Of a stretch of 64,000 nt of DNA, positions 24,005 to 31,451 are shown piece after piece (positions within the stretch are counted from its first letter, which is position 1; each line of letters starts with the position of its first letter). Source of the DNA: Pseudomonadota bacterium (GTDB taxonomy: Bacteria > Myxococcota_A > UBA796 > SXON01); the NCBI GenBank assembly GCA_030685065.1, contig JAUXQH010000029.1, positions 1 to 64,000 of the forward strand, read 5' to 3'. Position numbers and translations under genes: made by a program. The notes under the pieces are model-generated. The model was not told where the DNA came from, made no database searches, and was given only the letters and a program-made list of their open reading frames with translations.

Positions 24005-24655
24005 CTACCCGTTCTTGATGACGATGGCTTCGATGATCGTCGCGACGGAGGCGCAGCGATCGACGGAGTCCTCGAGGCCCTCGAGGAATTCCTTGTGCTT
24101 GATGAGCTTGATCGCGTCCTTCTCGTTCGCGAACAGGTCCCCGAGGCGCAGCCGGAACACCACGTCCGCCTCGTGCTCGAGGTAGTGGATCGAGCGCGTC
24201 AGGGCGCGGATCCGATCCGCGCCGGCGCCGGTGCGGAGCACCTCGATCGCCTCGGAGAACTGGGTCGTCGCCTTGTAGAGGATGTCCGCGAGCTCGCGGC
24301 TCCCCTCCGGGAGCGAGTCCATCTGGTGGACGGTCAGGTGGTTGGCCGTGGCGCTGATGAAGTCGGACACGTTCTCGAGGGAGCCGGTCAGGTGGTAGAG
24401 ATCCTCCCGATCGATGGGCGTGACGAAGGTGGCGTCGAGCTGATCCGCCATGTCCTTCATCGCCTTGTCACCGTCGTGCTCGGCGTCGCGAATGCGCTCG
24501 ACCAGGACCAGCCGCGCGTCCCGTCCCTCGGCGCGCGTCAGCTCGACGAAGAGCCGCGCGGCCTCGTCGGCGGCTTTCGCGGCGTCGGCCACGTAGTCGA
24601 AGAAGCGACCCTCTTCTGGAAGAAACCAACGAATCGCCTGTTGAAGCCACGCCAT
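24005..24655 (-). CDS. DUF47/PhoU-like phosphate transport accessory protein
   Basis: A 216-aa all-alpha protein of the DUF47 (PhoU-domain) family. It has repeated helices with the E/D-x-x-x-D patterns used for metal binding (RIRDAEHDGDKAM, IHYLEHEADVVF) and TPIDREDLYHLTGSLENVSDFI. Family members regulate Pit transporters. The start used is ATG 24655, where the family's usual N terminus begins; the track's start at 24751 would read through the promoter region. It is followed at once by pit and is divergent from the PhoR-like kinase. Confidence 0.9.
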   Translation of the reverse strand: MAWLQQAIRWFLPEEGRFFDYVADAAKAADEAARLFVELTRAEGRDARLVLVERIRDAEHDGDKAMKDMADQLDATFVTPIDREDLYHLTGSLENVSDFISATANHLTVHQMDSLPEGSRELADILYKATTQFSEAIEVLRTGAGADRIRALTRSIHYLEHEADVVFRLRLGDLFANEKDAIKLIKHKEFLEGLEDSVDRCASVATIIEAIVIKNG

Positions 24656-24746
24656 TTCACGCCCCACAATCGTCACGTAGTCGTTTCGAATCCGTGGCAC
24701 CGTACAGGGCCGGGGCCCCCCAAGCAACCCTGTCTGCGCGGGGGAG

Positions 24747-24752
24747 TACAAT
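24747..24752 (+). promoter_or_regulatory. -10 element of the PhoR-like kinase gene
   Basis: TACAAT is a near-consensus -10 hexamer in the divergent region between the DUF47 and kinase genes. A start site about 7 nt downstream (near 24759) would precede both candidate start codons, TTG 24774 and ATG 24792. Confidence 0.5.
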
Positions 24753-24773
24753 GGCGTCTCCTTTGGATCCCAC

Positions 24774-26117
24774 TTGCTGCCTAAACAGTTGATGGCCTTG
24801 TTTGCCGTGCCCGTGCTGACGGCGGCCTACCTCCTCGGCCTCGCCGTGCTCGCGCCGGCGGGCCTCTCACCGGACTCCTCCCGCCTCCTCGCGGGGCTCT
24901 CCGGGGCCTCCCTCCTGGCCACCACGATCCTGCTGATGGGAAAGGTGCATCGTCGGGAGGGGCAGATCCTGGAGGCCACCGGATTTTTGCGGCAGGTGCA
25001 GGAGGGCGCCGTCCACCGGTTCCTGCCCGTGACGCGCGAGGACACGTTCGGGCTGCTCGCGGAGGGGATCAACCGGCTCGTCGGCGAGCTTCGAACCCGC
25101 CACCTCGGCGCGGAGAGCGAGCGCGTGCTCGACGGCGCGATGGTCCGCGAGACCCCGAACGGCCTGCTCATCACGGACGGCGCCGGGCGGGTGCGCCGCT
25201 TCAACCCCGCCTTCAAGGAGCTCCTCCCCTTCTCGTCCGATCCCATCGGCAAGGCGCCCATCGAGACCATCCCCGTGCACGAGTTCCAGGAGGTCATCGA
25301 CGAGACCCGGCGCACGCGCCAACCCTCCGAGCGGATCGCCACCGTGGGCCGCCGCGAGGTGCTCGTGCGCGGGATCCCCCTCGCGGACGGGGCCGGCTGC
25401 ATGGGCGTCGTGCTCGACATCACGTCCGTGCGCGCCGCCGAGCGTGCCCGACGGGACTTCGTCGCGAACGTATCTCACGAGCTCCGCACGCCCGTCACCG
25501 CGCTGGTCGGCTACGCCGAGAGCCTCCTCGAGGACCGGAGCGAGATGCCGGACTGGGCCCAGCCCATGCTCGAGGCGATGAACCGGAACGCGCGCCGGCT
25601 CGCCGCGCTCATCGAGGACGTGCTCCAGCTCTCGAAGATCGAGGCCCGCCAAGGGGACCTCCCGCTCGCCTCCGAGCCCCTCCGCCCGGTCGTGCGGGAG
25701 GTGCTCGCGCGCTTCACCGACCGCGCCCGTCAGAAGGACATCACGCTCACCTTCGCCGACGGCCCCGAGATCGAGGCGCGCATCAGCGGCGAGGCCTTCG
25801 AGCACGCGCTCGGCAACCTCGTCGACAACGCGCTCAAGTACACCAACAACGGCGGCCGGATCGAGGTCCTCGTGGAGAACAGCGGCGGCGCCGTGACCGT
25901 GGCCGTGAAGGACGATGGCATCGGGGTGGCGAGCATCCACCACGCCCGCATCTTCGAGAGGTTCTACCGGGTGGACGCCGCCCGGAGCCGGGACGCGGGG
26001 GGCACCGGCCTCGGCCTGGCCCTCGTCAAGCACCTGTGCTTCGCGATGCAGGCCGAGGTCGCGCTCGAGAGCGATCTGGGGCAGGGCAGCACCTTCACGC
26101 TGCGCCTCCCCCAATAG
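24774..26117 (+). CDS. PhoR-like sensor histidine kinase
   Basis: A 447-aa kinase. Two N-terminal membrane segments (about 8-28 and 35-52) lack a large periplasmic loop. A HAMP-like/linker region and a PAS-like domain (about 115-220, TPNGLLITDGAGRVRRFNPAF) follow. The HisKA box is VANVSHELRTPVTAL with His235, and the HATPase domain has NLVDNALKYT, VKDDGIGV and GTGLGLALV. The architecture and the neighbouring Pit/PhoU-like genes point to phosphate sensing. No response regulator gene is adjacent. The start is uncertain: TTG 24774 puts a Lys before the first membrane segment, while ATG 24792 is the alternative. Confidence 0.88.
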   Translation: MLPKQLMALFAVPVLTAAYLLGLAVLAPAGLSPDSSRLLAGLSGASLLATTILLMGKVHRREGQILEATGFLRQVQEGAVHRFLPVTREDTFGLLAEGINRLVGELRTRHLGAESERVLDGAMVRETPNGLLITDGAGRVRRFNPAFKELLPFSSDPIGKAPIETIPVHEFQEVIDETRRTRQPSERIATVGRREVLVRGIPLADGAGCMGVVLDITSVRAAERARRDFVANVSHELRTPVTALVGYAESLLEDRSEMPDWAQPMLEAMNRNARRLAALIEDVLQLSKIEARQGDLPLASEPLRPVVREVLARFTDRARQKDITLTFADGPEIEARISGEAFEHALGNLVDNALKYTNNGGRIEVLVENSGGAVTVAVKDDGIGVASIHHARIFERFYRVDAARSRDAGGTGLGLALVKHLCFAMQAEVALESDLGQGSTFTLRLPQ

Positions 26118-26142
26118 GGCGGACGAGCGGAGCGTCAGGCGC

Positions 26143-26148
26143 TACCTT
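26143..26148 (+). promoter_or_regulatory. -10-like element, leaderless start
   Basis: TACCTT ends 6 nt before the ATG at 26155. Confidence 0.4.
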
Positions 26149-26154
26149 GGCGCC

Positions 26155-27393
26155 ATGCTCCTGCTCGCGCTGTTCGCCTGTGATCCCGACAAGACGCCCA
26201 CGCCCGGCACGGAGACCGGCCCCACCTACTACGCCGACGTCCGGCCGATCCTCGACAAGTCGTGCGCGCGTTGCCACAGCGAGGGAGGGCTCGCCTTCTC
26301 GATGGACGACGCGGCCACCGCGCAGGGGGTGGCCGCCGCGATGAAGACCGCGGTGGAGAGCGGGCGCATGCCGCCCCCCGCGCCGGACCCCCAATGCCGC
26401 GACTACAGCGCGTCCGAGCGGTTCACGCTGACGGACGAGGAGAAGGCGACGATCGCCGCCTGGGCCGACGCGGACGCGCCGCTCGGGGAAGAAGCGGATG
26501 CTCCCGCGACGCGCGACAACAGCCTCGTGACCATCGCGCCGTACGACGTCGAGCTCTGGGCCAGCAGCGCCTACACCCCCTCGTTCACCTCGGCGGACGG
26601 CAACGACTACCGCTGCTTCCTCCTCGACGTGGGGAACACGGACCGCACGTGGATCCGCGGGATGCAGGCGCTGGTCGACAACACCCTGATCGTGCACCAC
26701 GTCGTGTTGTTCGAGCCGGACGGCACGGATGATCTCTGGGGCGCCGGCGATCCGCACGACGGCTTCGCGTGCAGCGGCCTCGGCCAGGGGAACTGGAGCA
26801 CGATCGGCGCCTGGGGCCCCGGCGCCAACCCCACCGTCCTGCCCGACGGCATGGGCATCCGGCTCGAGCCGAGAGCGCAGGTGATCCTCCAGATGCACTA
26901 CTTCGACAGCTTCGAGGGTGCGGATCAGGAGTCGGACCAGTCCGGGTACGGCCTCCTCCTGACGGACACGGTCACGCACGAAGCGGACAACCTGGCGGCG
27001 GGCCCCACCAACTTCACGCTCGACGCGGGAGATGGCGCGTCGGTCGCGCGCGACATGTACACCTGGGGCGAGGACGCCCTCGTCCTCGCGGTCTGGCCGC
27101 ACATGCACCTGCTCGGCAGCGCCTTCGAGGAGACCGTCACCCACGCCGACGGCACGGAGACCTGCCTGTTGCGGATGAACAGCTGGGACTTCAACAACCA
27201 GGTCACCGCCAACTTCCTCGAGCCGGTGGCGCTGACCGCGGGGGACCGCGTGAAGGTCAAGTGCACGTGGGACAACAGCGCCACGAGCCCCAACCAGTAC
27301 TACGATCCGCCCCGCGACATCGTGTTCGGCGAGGGCACGGCGGACGAGATGTGCTTCGGGTTCACCCTCGTGGCGACGGCCGTCACACCGTAG
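26155..27393 (+). CDS. Copper type II monooxygenase-like lipoprotein with N-terminal heme c site
   Basis: A 412-aa lipoprotein (MLLLALFAC, Cys 9). Residues 25-110 form a small cytochrome c-like domain with one CXXCH (SCARCHSEGG). The rest matches the peptidylglycine/dopamine monooxygenase copper fold: HHVVLF for the first copper site, QMHYFD, WPHMHLLG for the His pair of the second copper, CTWDNSATSPNQY, and the Met ligand in FGEGTADEMC. All expected ligands are visible, so an active hydroxylase with its own electron-entry heme is plausible. The substrate is unknown. It lies downstream of the PhoR-like gene but has its own -10 element. Confidence 0.85.
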   Translation: MLLLALFACDPDKTPTPGTETGPTYYADVRPILDKSCARCHSEGGLAFSMDDAATAQGVAAAMKTAVESGRMPPPAPDPQCRDYSASERFTLTDEEKATIAAWADADAPLGEEADAPATRDNSLVTIAPYDVELWASSAYTPSFTSADGNDYRCFLLDVGNTDRTWIRGMQALVDNTLIVHHVVLFEPDGTDDLWGAGDPHDGFACSGLGQGNWSTIGAWGPGANPTVLPDGMGIRLEPRAQVILQMHYFDSFEGADQESDQSGYGLLLTDTVTHEADNLAAGPTNFTLDAGDGASVARDMYTWGEDALVLAVWPHMHLLGSAFEETVTHADGTETCLLRMNSWDFNNQVTANFLEPVALTAGDRVKVKCTWDNSATSPNQYYDPPRDIVFGEGTADEMCFGFTLVATAVTP

Positions 27394-27422
27394 CCCTCCC
27401 CCTCCGGGGCAGCCCGCTCGGT

Positions 27423-27428
27423 TAGACG
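27423..27428 (+). promoter_or_regulatory. -10-like element, leaderless start
   Basis: TAGACG ends 7 nt before the ATG at 27436. Confidence 0.35.
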
Positions 27429-27435
27429 CCCGCCC

Positions 27436-27855
27436 ATGGCACGCCCCCCCTCCAACGCTCCCTGCCCGTGCGGCTCGAACAAGAAGGCCAAGGGCTGCTG
27501 CCTTCCCGTGCTCGAGGGCGCCCCGGCGGCCACGCCCGAGGCGCTCATGCGCTCCCGCTACGCCGCCTACAGTTGCGGGGACACCGGGCACCTCCTGCGG
27601 AGCACCCACCCCGAGAGCCCCCATCGGCACGCGGATGAACGAGCGTGGACCGAGGAGCTCCGCCGCTACTGCGCGGCGGTGGAATTCCTCGGGCTGACCG
27701 TGCACGCCGCCTCCGAGGACGGCGACAGCGGCCGGGTGCGCTTCTACGCCCAGCTCTCCATGGGCGGGCGAGACGCGTCGTTCGGGGAAGACAGCCGGTT
27801 CCGGAAGGTCGATGGCCGCTGGACCTACCTGGACGGCGAGCGGTGGACGCCCTGA
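27436..27855 (+). CDS. YchJ-family SEC-C motif protein (UPF0225)
   Basis: A 139-aa protein with an N-terminal SEC-C zinc motif, CPCGSNKKAKGCC, followed by an NTF2-like domain containing LMRSRYAAYSCGDTGHLLRSTHP, which is the YchJ family pattern. The molecular role of the family is unknown. It converges with the following FG-GAP gene, with stops 3 nt apart. Confidence 0.88.
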   Translation: MARPPSNAPCPCGSNKKAKGCCLPVLEGAPAATPEALMRSRYAAYSCGDTGHLLRSTHPESPHRHADERAWTEELRRYCAAVEFLGLTVHAASEDGDSGRVRFYAQLSMGGRDASFGEDSRFRKVDGRWTYLDGERWTP

Positions 27856-27858
27856 TCG

Positions 27859-29721
27859 CTACTCGCAGCGCTCGTTCACGACCATCGCGTTGTTGTCTTC
27901 CACACACTCGGTCAGCGCCGCGTTGAGCGCGGCGTCGCGATCCACCTCGACGAACGGCCGCGCCCCCCCGAGGTCGGCGGCGGCGATCTCCAGCGTGATG
28001 CCGTCGCTCGAGAAGCCCGACGCGATGGGCGCGGGGGTCGTGGCGCTCGCGACCACCGGGCCGTTTTCTCCCGCCCGGACCACGAGCCCGATGCCGGCGG
28101 GGAGGTCCTCGGTGCCTTGGTTCCACACCCGCACGAGGAGGTAGAGGCGGTCGGGACACTCCTCCGCGCACACCTCCACGACCTCGGGCTGGACGTCGTT
28201 CCAGCTGGAGGGCGGCAGGCCCGCGTTGCCCGAGCGAAAGTTGTTGTACTCGGCCCAGTTCGGCGTCTGGACGGTGGGGATGCCTCCATCGTCGTCCACG
28301 TTGGTGATGCTGTAGGCATGCTGGTTCCACAGGGCGCGCCCGGCGGGCCAGGACTCGTCGGCATCCCCGTAGACCGTCAGGCCGAAGCGCCCGGCGCCGT
28401 GCGTCATGATGATCTCGACCTGGCCGTCATTGTCGACGTCGGCCACCGCCGGGGTCTCGAACAAGGTGGCGGAGCTGTGGTCTCCGCTCTCCATCTTGAT
28501 GCTGCCATCGAGCCCGTTGAACACCCGCACCGTGGTTTCGTCCGCCAGCACGACCTCCGGATAGCCGTCCTGCTCGAAGTCGAAGAGGATGGGCCCGGCC
28601 GCGCCGCTCTGGTCCTGCACGCGCACGGTCCACACCCGCGTCCCGTCCCAACGGTAGGCGCGCATCTCGCCGCTACCGACCGCCACGAACTCGGGGGCGC
28701 CGTCCCCGTCGAGGTCGTCCGCCGCGATGGGGCCCACGTAGTTGGTGGCGTTGAAGGTGTCCGTCCACCCGGTGGGCGTCAGGTCGGTCTCGAGCGTGTA
28801 GACCTTGTTGCCGCTGTTCACCACGAATTCGGGCTCGCCGTCGAGGTCGAAGTCGGCGACCGCGACCGACCCATCTCCCAGGCCGTTGGTGAACCGCGCC
28901 CGGCCGTGCAGATCGTAGATGGCGTTGCCGACGACCACCTCGAGGGTGCCGTCTCCATCGATGTCCACGGGCACGGCCACGCTGCCCTCGAGGTAGTCGG
29001 GGTAGCCCTCGTTGGGGCACGCCCCGACACCGTGTTCGCCCGTGCCGAGCAGCGTCCCGTCGTGGGCGAGGATGTTGTTCCCGGCCACGATCTCGGCGAG
29101 CCCGTCGTTGTCCAGGTCGGCGATGGCCGGGTTGAGCGCCGACATCAACGTGGCGCCGCCGGAGCGGCTCGTGATCGCGGTCGCCCAGAGGAGCACGCCG
29201 GTGTTGTCGAGGAGCACGACCTGCGCGGTTCCGTTCGAGCCCGCGATCTCGGGCACGCCGTCCCCATCGACATCTCCGATGGCCACCTGGGAGAGCCCGT
29301 CGGTGATCGCGCGGCTCGTCCACTTGATCCGGCCCGTGCTGCCATCGACCGCCACCAGCCCGGAGCCGCTGTTGGTGACGATGAGGATGTCCGGCGTATC
29401 CCCGGCGGAGATGAAGCCGTCGCCGTTGTCGTCGTCCAGGTTGCCCACGATCGGCGGCCCGTAGGCGTTGTTTCCGGGCAGCTCCCACTCGACCACGGGG
29501 GTGAAGGTGCCCTCCGACAGGGGCACGTCGCAGCTGTCGTTCAGACCCACCTCGATCGCGGGGGCGGACGCGGGATCACACTCTCCAGGGGGCGGCGTGG
29601 TGTCCGTGTCGTCGTCGGGCCCCGCGGCGGTGTCGTCGGTCTCGTCGGGGTCCTCCGCCTTGGATGTCAGGTCGTACTCGGAGCAGGCGGCGAGGAGCAT
29701 GAGGAGCGAGGTGGCGCGCAT
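27859..29721 (-). CDS. FG-GAP/VCBS-repeat lipoprotein
   Basis: A 620-aa lipoprotein (MRATSLLMLLAAC, Cys 13) with an acidic linker (DDDTDTTPPPGE), then seven or so FG-GAP/VCBS repeats. Each has a calcium-binding D-x-D-x-D-G loop (GDVDGDGVPEIAG, ADLDNDGLAEIVAG, ADVDNDGQVEIIM), together forming a propeller. The last 100 aa resemble a CARDB-like Ig domain (LYLLVRVWNQGTEDLPAGI). It is probably an integrin-alpha-like adhesion or surface protein. The much longer track ORF upstream is a shadow of the esterase gene region. Confidence 0.85.
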   Translation of the reverse strand: MRATSLLMLLAACSEYDLTSKAEDPDETDDTAAGPDDDTDTTPPPGECDPASAPAIEVGLNDSCDVPLSEGTFTPVVEWELPGNNAYGPPIVGNLDDDNGDGFISAGDTPDILIVTNSGSGLVAVDGSTGRIKWTSRAITDGLSQVAIGDVDGDGVPEIAGSNGTAQVVLLDNTGVLLWATAITSRSGGATLMSALNPAIADLDNDGLAEIVAGNNILAHDGTLLGTGEHGVGACPNEGYPDYLEGSVAVPVDIDGDGTLEVVVGNAIYDLHGRARFTNGLGDGSVAVADFDLDGEPEFVVNSGNKVYTLETDLTPTGWTDTFNATNYVGPIAADDLDGDGAPEFVAVGSGEMRAYRWDGTRVWTVRVQDQSGAAGPILFDFEQDGYPEVVLADETTVRVFNGLDGSIKMESGDHSSATLFETPAVADVDNDGQVEIIMTHGAGRFGLTVYGDADESWPAGRALWNQHAYSITNVDDDGGIPTVQTPNWAEYNNFRSGNAGLPPSSWNDVQPEVVEVCAEECPDRLYLLVRVWNQGTEDLPAGIGLVVRAGENGPVVASATTPAPIASGFSSDGITLEIAAADLGGARPFVEVDRDAALNAALTECVEDNNAMVVNERCE

Positions 29722-29727
29722 GCGCGA

Positions 29728-29733
29728 ACGGTA
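29728..29733 (-). promoter_or_regulatory. -10-like element, leaderless start
   Basis: Minus-strand TACCGT ends 6 nt before the ATG at 29721. Confidence 0.4.
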
Positions 29734-29759
29734 GCGCAACTCGAGCCGAGCCGCTTGCC

Positions 29760-30254
29760 CTACGCGAGCTGAACCGGGACTCCGAGCTTTTCGAGCGCGA
29801 GCGACAGCGTCCCGTCTTTGAGGATCTGGTTGAGCCGATGGTCGCCGCCGGGGATCGTCCAGAGCTCGATCCCCTCCCCCGCGCCCGCGACGAGGCGGTG
29901 GGAGTCCTCCAAGGGGACGATGTCGTCGAGGTCTCCGTGGATGACGATCCCGCGGGTGCCCGGCGGGAGCGACACGTCGATCCCGAGGCGGTGCGCGGCC
30001 GGGGCGATGAACACCGTGGGCCCGCTCCACACGCCGTCGAGCACCAGGCGGGTGGCGACCGCGCCGCCGTAGGAGGAGGCGACGACCACGCGGGGAGAGT
30101 GCTCGGCGATCGCGGCGGCGGCGCCCGCGACGGCCTCGGGAAACGAGGTGGTGTCGAGCGCGGGGGTGTAGGCGCCGTAGCGTGCGCGCAGCCACAGGGC
30201 CTTGGTGCCGGTCGGCCCGCTCTCGAGGCCGTGGAGGAAGACGATGGACGACAT
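29760..30254 (-). CDS. YqiA-like alpha/beta-hydrolase (small esterase)
   Basis: A 164-aa compact alpha/beta-hydrolase. It has the oxyanion segment FLHGLESGPTGTKA, the nucleophile elbow ASSYGGAVA (G/S-x-S-x-G type), the acid in HGDLDDIVP and the catalytic His in IPGGDHRLNQI. The length matches YqiA/UPF0227 esterases. The substrate is unknown. It is divergent from the glutathione peroxidase gene. Confidence 0.82.
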   Translation of the reverse strand: MSSIVFLHGLESGPTGTKALWLRARYGAYTPALDTTSFPEAVAGAAAAIAEHSPRVVVASSYGGAVATRLVLDGVWSGPTVFIAPAAHRLGIDVSLPPGTRGIVIHGDLDDIVPLEDSHRLVAGAGEGIELWTIPGGDHRLNQILKDGTLSLALEKLGVPVQLA

Positions 30255-30294
30255 GGGGCGCGTCCTATCGCGAGACGTGGGGTTCGCTATCGCT

Positions 30295-30300
30295 TAGGAT
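30295..30300 (+). promoter_or_regulatory. -10-like element, leaderless start
   Basis: TAGGAT ends 7 nt before the ATG at 30308. Confidence 0.4.
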
Positions 30301-30307
30301 CGGCCTC

Positions 30308-30880
30308 ATGTTCCGCGCACTCCTGCTCCTCGCGATGCTTCCGGCCGCCGCCGCGCCGGCCCCGAGCGCGCCATCCCCCCGCACCCAGGTGTCGACGATG
30401 TCCTCCTTGCCCGCGCTCACCGCGCTCTCCGGCGCCCCCCTCCCCGACGCCACGCTGGCCGGCAAGGTCGTCCTGTTCGTGAACGTCGCGAGCAAGTGCG
30501 GGCTGACCCCGCAATACGACGGCCTACAGAAGTTGTGGACGGAGCTGAAGGATCAGGGCCTCGTCATCGTGGGCGTGCCGTCCAACCAATTCGCGGGGCA
30601 GGAGCCCGGCTCCTCCGGCGAGATCGCGACCTTCTGCAAGCTCAACTACGGCGTCGACTTCCCGCTCCTGCAGAAGCAGGACGTGAACGGCGGCGATCGC
30701 AGCCCGCTCTACCAATTCCTGGTCGACAGCCCGGCCGGCGGGGGCGGAAACATCAAGTGGAACTTCGAGAAGTTCATCGTGGGTCGCGACGGCACGGTGA
30801 AGGCGCGGTTCGCGCCCACGGTCGCGCCCGACAGCCCGGACCTGCGCACGGCGATCGAAGCCGCGTTGGCATCCAAGTGA
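30308..30880 (+). CDS. Periplasmic glutathione peroxidase family protein
   Basis: A 190-aa thiol peroxidase with a cleavable signal peptide (MFRALLLLAMLPAAAAPAP). The catalytic tetrad is visible: Cys in NVASKCGLTPQY, Gln in VPSNQFAGQEPG, and Trp-Asn in IKWNFEKFIV. Bacterial Cys-type members usually use thioredoxin and reduce lipid or organic peroxides. The signal peptide places it in the periplasm, unlike cytoplasmic BtuE. Its stop overlaps the next GTG start (GTGA). Confidence 0.9.
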   Translation: MFRALLLLAMLPAAAAPAPSAPSPRTQVSTMSSLPALTALSGAPLPDATLAGKVVLFVNVASKCGLTPQYDGLQKLWTELKDQGLVIVGVPSNQFAGQEPGSSGEIATFCKLNYGVDFPLLQKQDVNGGDRSPLYQFLVDSPAGGGGNIKWNFEKFIVGRDGTVKARFAPTVAPDSPDLRTAIEAALASK

Positions 30881-31380
30881 AGCGCGTCCTGCTCGCCCTC
30901 GCCTTCATCGGATCGGCCGCCGCGCAGGAGCCGGTGGCCGCGGCCGTCACGCTCGACGGGAATCGCCTCGTGCTCCCCGGCGCCATCACGTTCAACACCG
31001 GCGCCGCCACGCTCACCCCCGAGAGCGACGTTGCCGTGTCGGCCGCGGCGGCGTGGCTCCAATCGAAGAGCTCCATCACCACCGCGCGGGTCGAGGGCCA
31101 TTCGGACTCCGTGGGAGATGCCTCCGCCGCCCAGAGCCTCACCGAGGCGCGCGCGATGGCGGTTGCCAAGGCGCTCGTCGCCAAGGGTGTCGACTGCAAG
31201 CGCCTCGTCGCGGTGGGCTTCGGCGGAAACAAGCCGGTGGCCGACAACGGCACCGCCGAGGGCAAGGCCCAGAACCGCCGCGTCGAGATCCACAACGCCG
31301 CGATGCGCGGCATCGCCATCGGCGGGATGCCGCTGGATGGTGGGGGTCAGGTCGCCGGGGATGTCTGTTCGGGCGGGTAG
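30877..31380 (+). CDS. OmpA-family peptidoglycan-binding protein
   Basis: A 167-aa secreted protein (signal VKRVLLALAFIGSAAAQ) consisting of one OmpA-like domain. ITFNTGAATLTPESDVAV is followed by RVEGHSDSVGDASAAQSLTEARA with the diaminopimelate-binding Asp and Arg region, and QNRRVEI. It would bind peptidoglycan in the periplasm. The GTG start overlaps the peroxidase stop by 4 nt, so the pair forms an operon. Confidence 0.88.
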   Translation: MKRVLLALAFIGSAAAQEPVAAAVTLDGNRLVLPGAITFNTGAATLTPESDVAVSAAAAWLQSKSSITTARVEGHSDSVGDASAAQSLTEARAMAVAKALVAKGVDCKRLVAVGFGGNKPVADNGTAEGKAQNRRVEIHNAAMRGIAIGGMPLDGGGQVAGDVCSGG

Positions 31381-31451
31381 ACTGTCGGGGAGCTGGTCGC
31401 GCCGCAGTGCCTCGGGGGGCGTTGCGGGGGCTCCCCCCCGCCCCAAGAACA

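Noticed and set aside
24751-24792. Possible 13-codon leader peptide overlapping ATG 24792 of the PhoR-like kinase
   Set aside because: Its ATG lies inside the good -10 hexamer TACAAT (24747-24752), so the transcript would begin after it.
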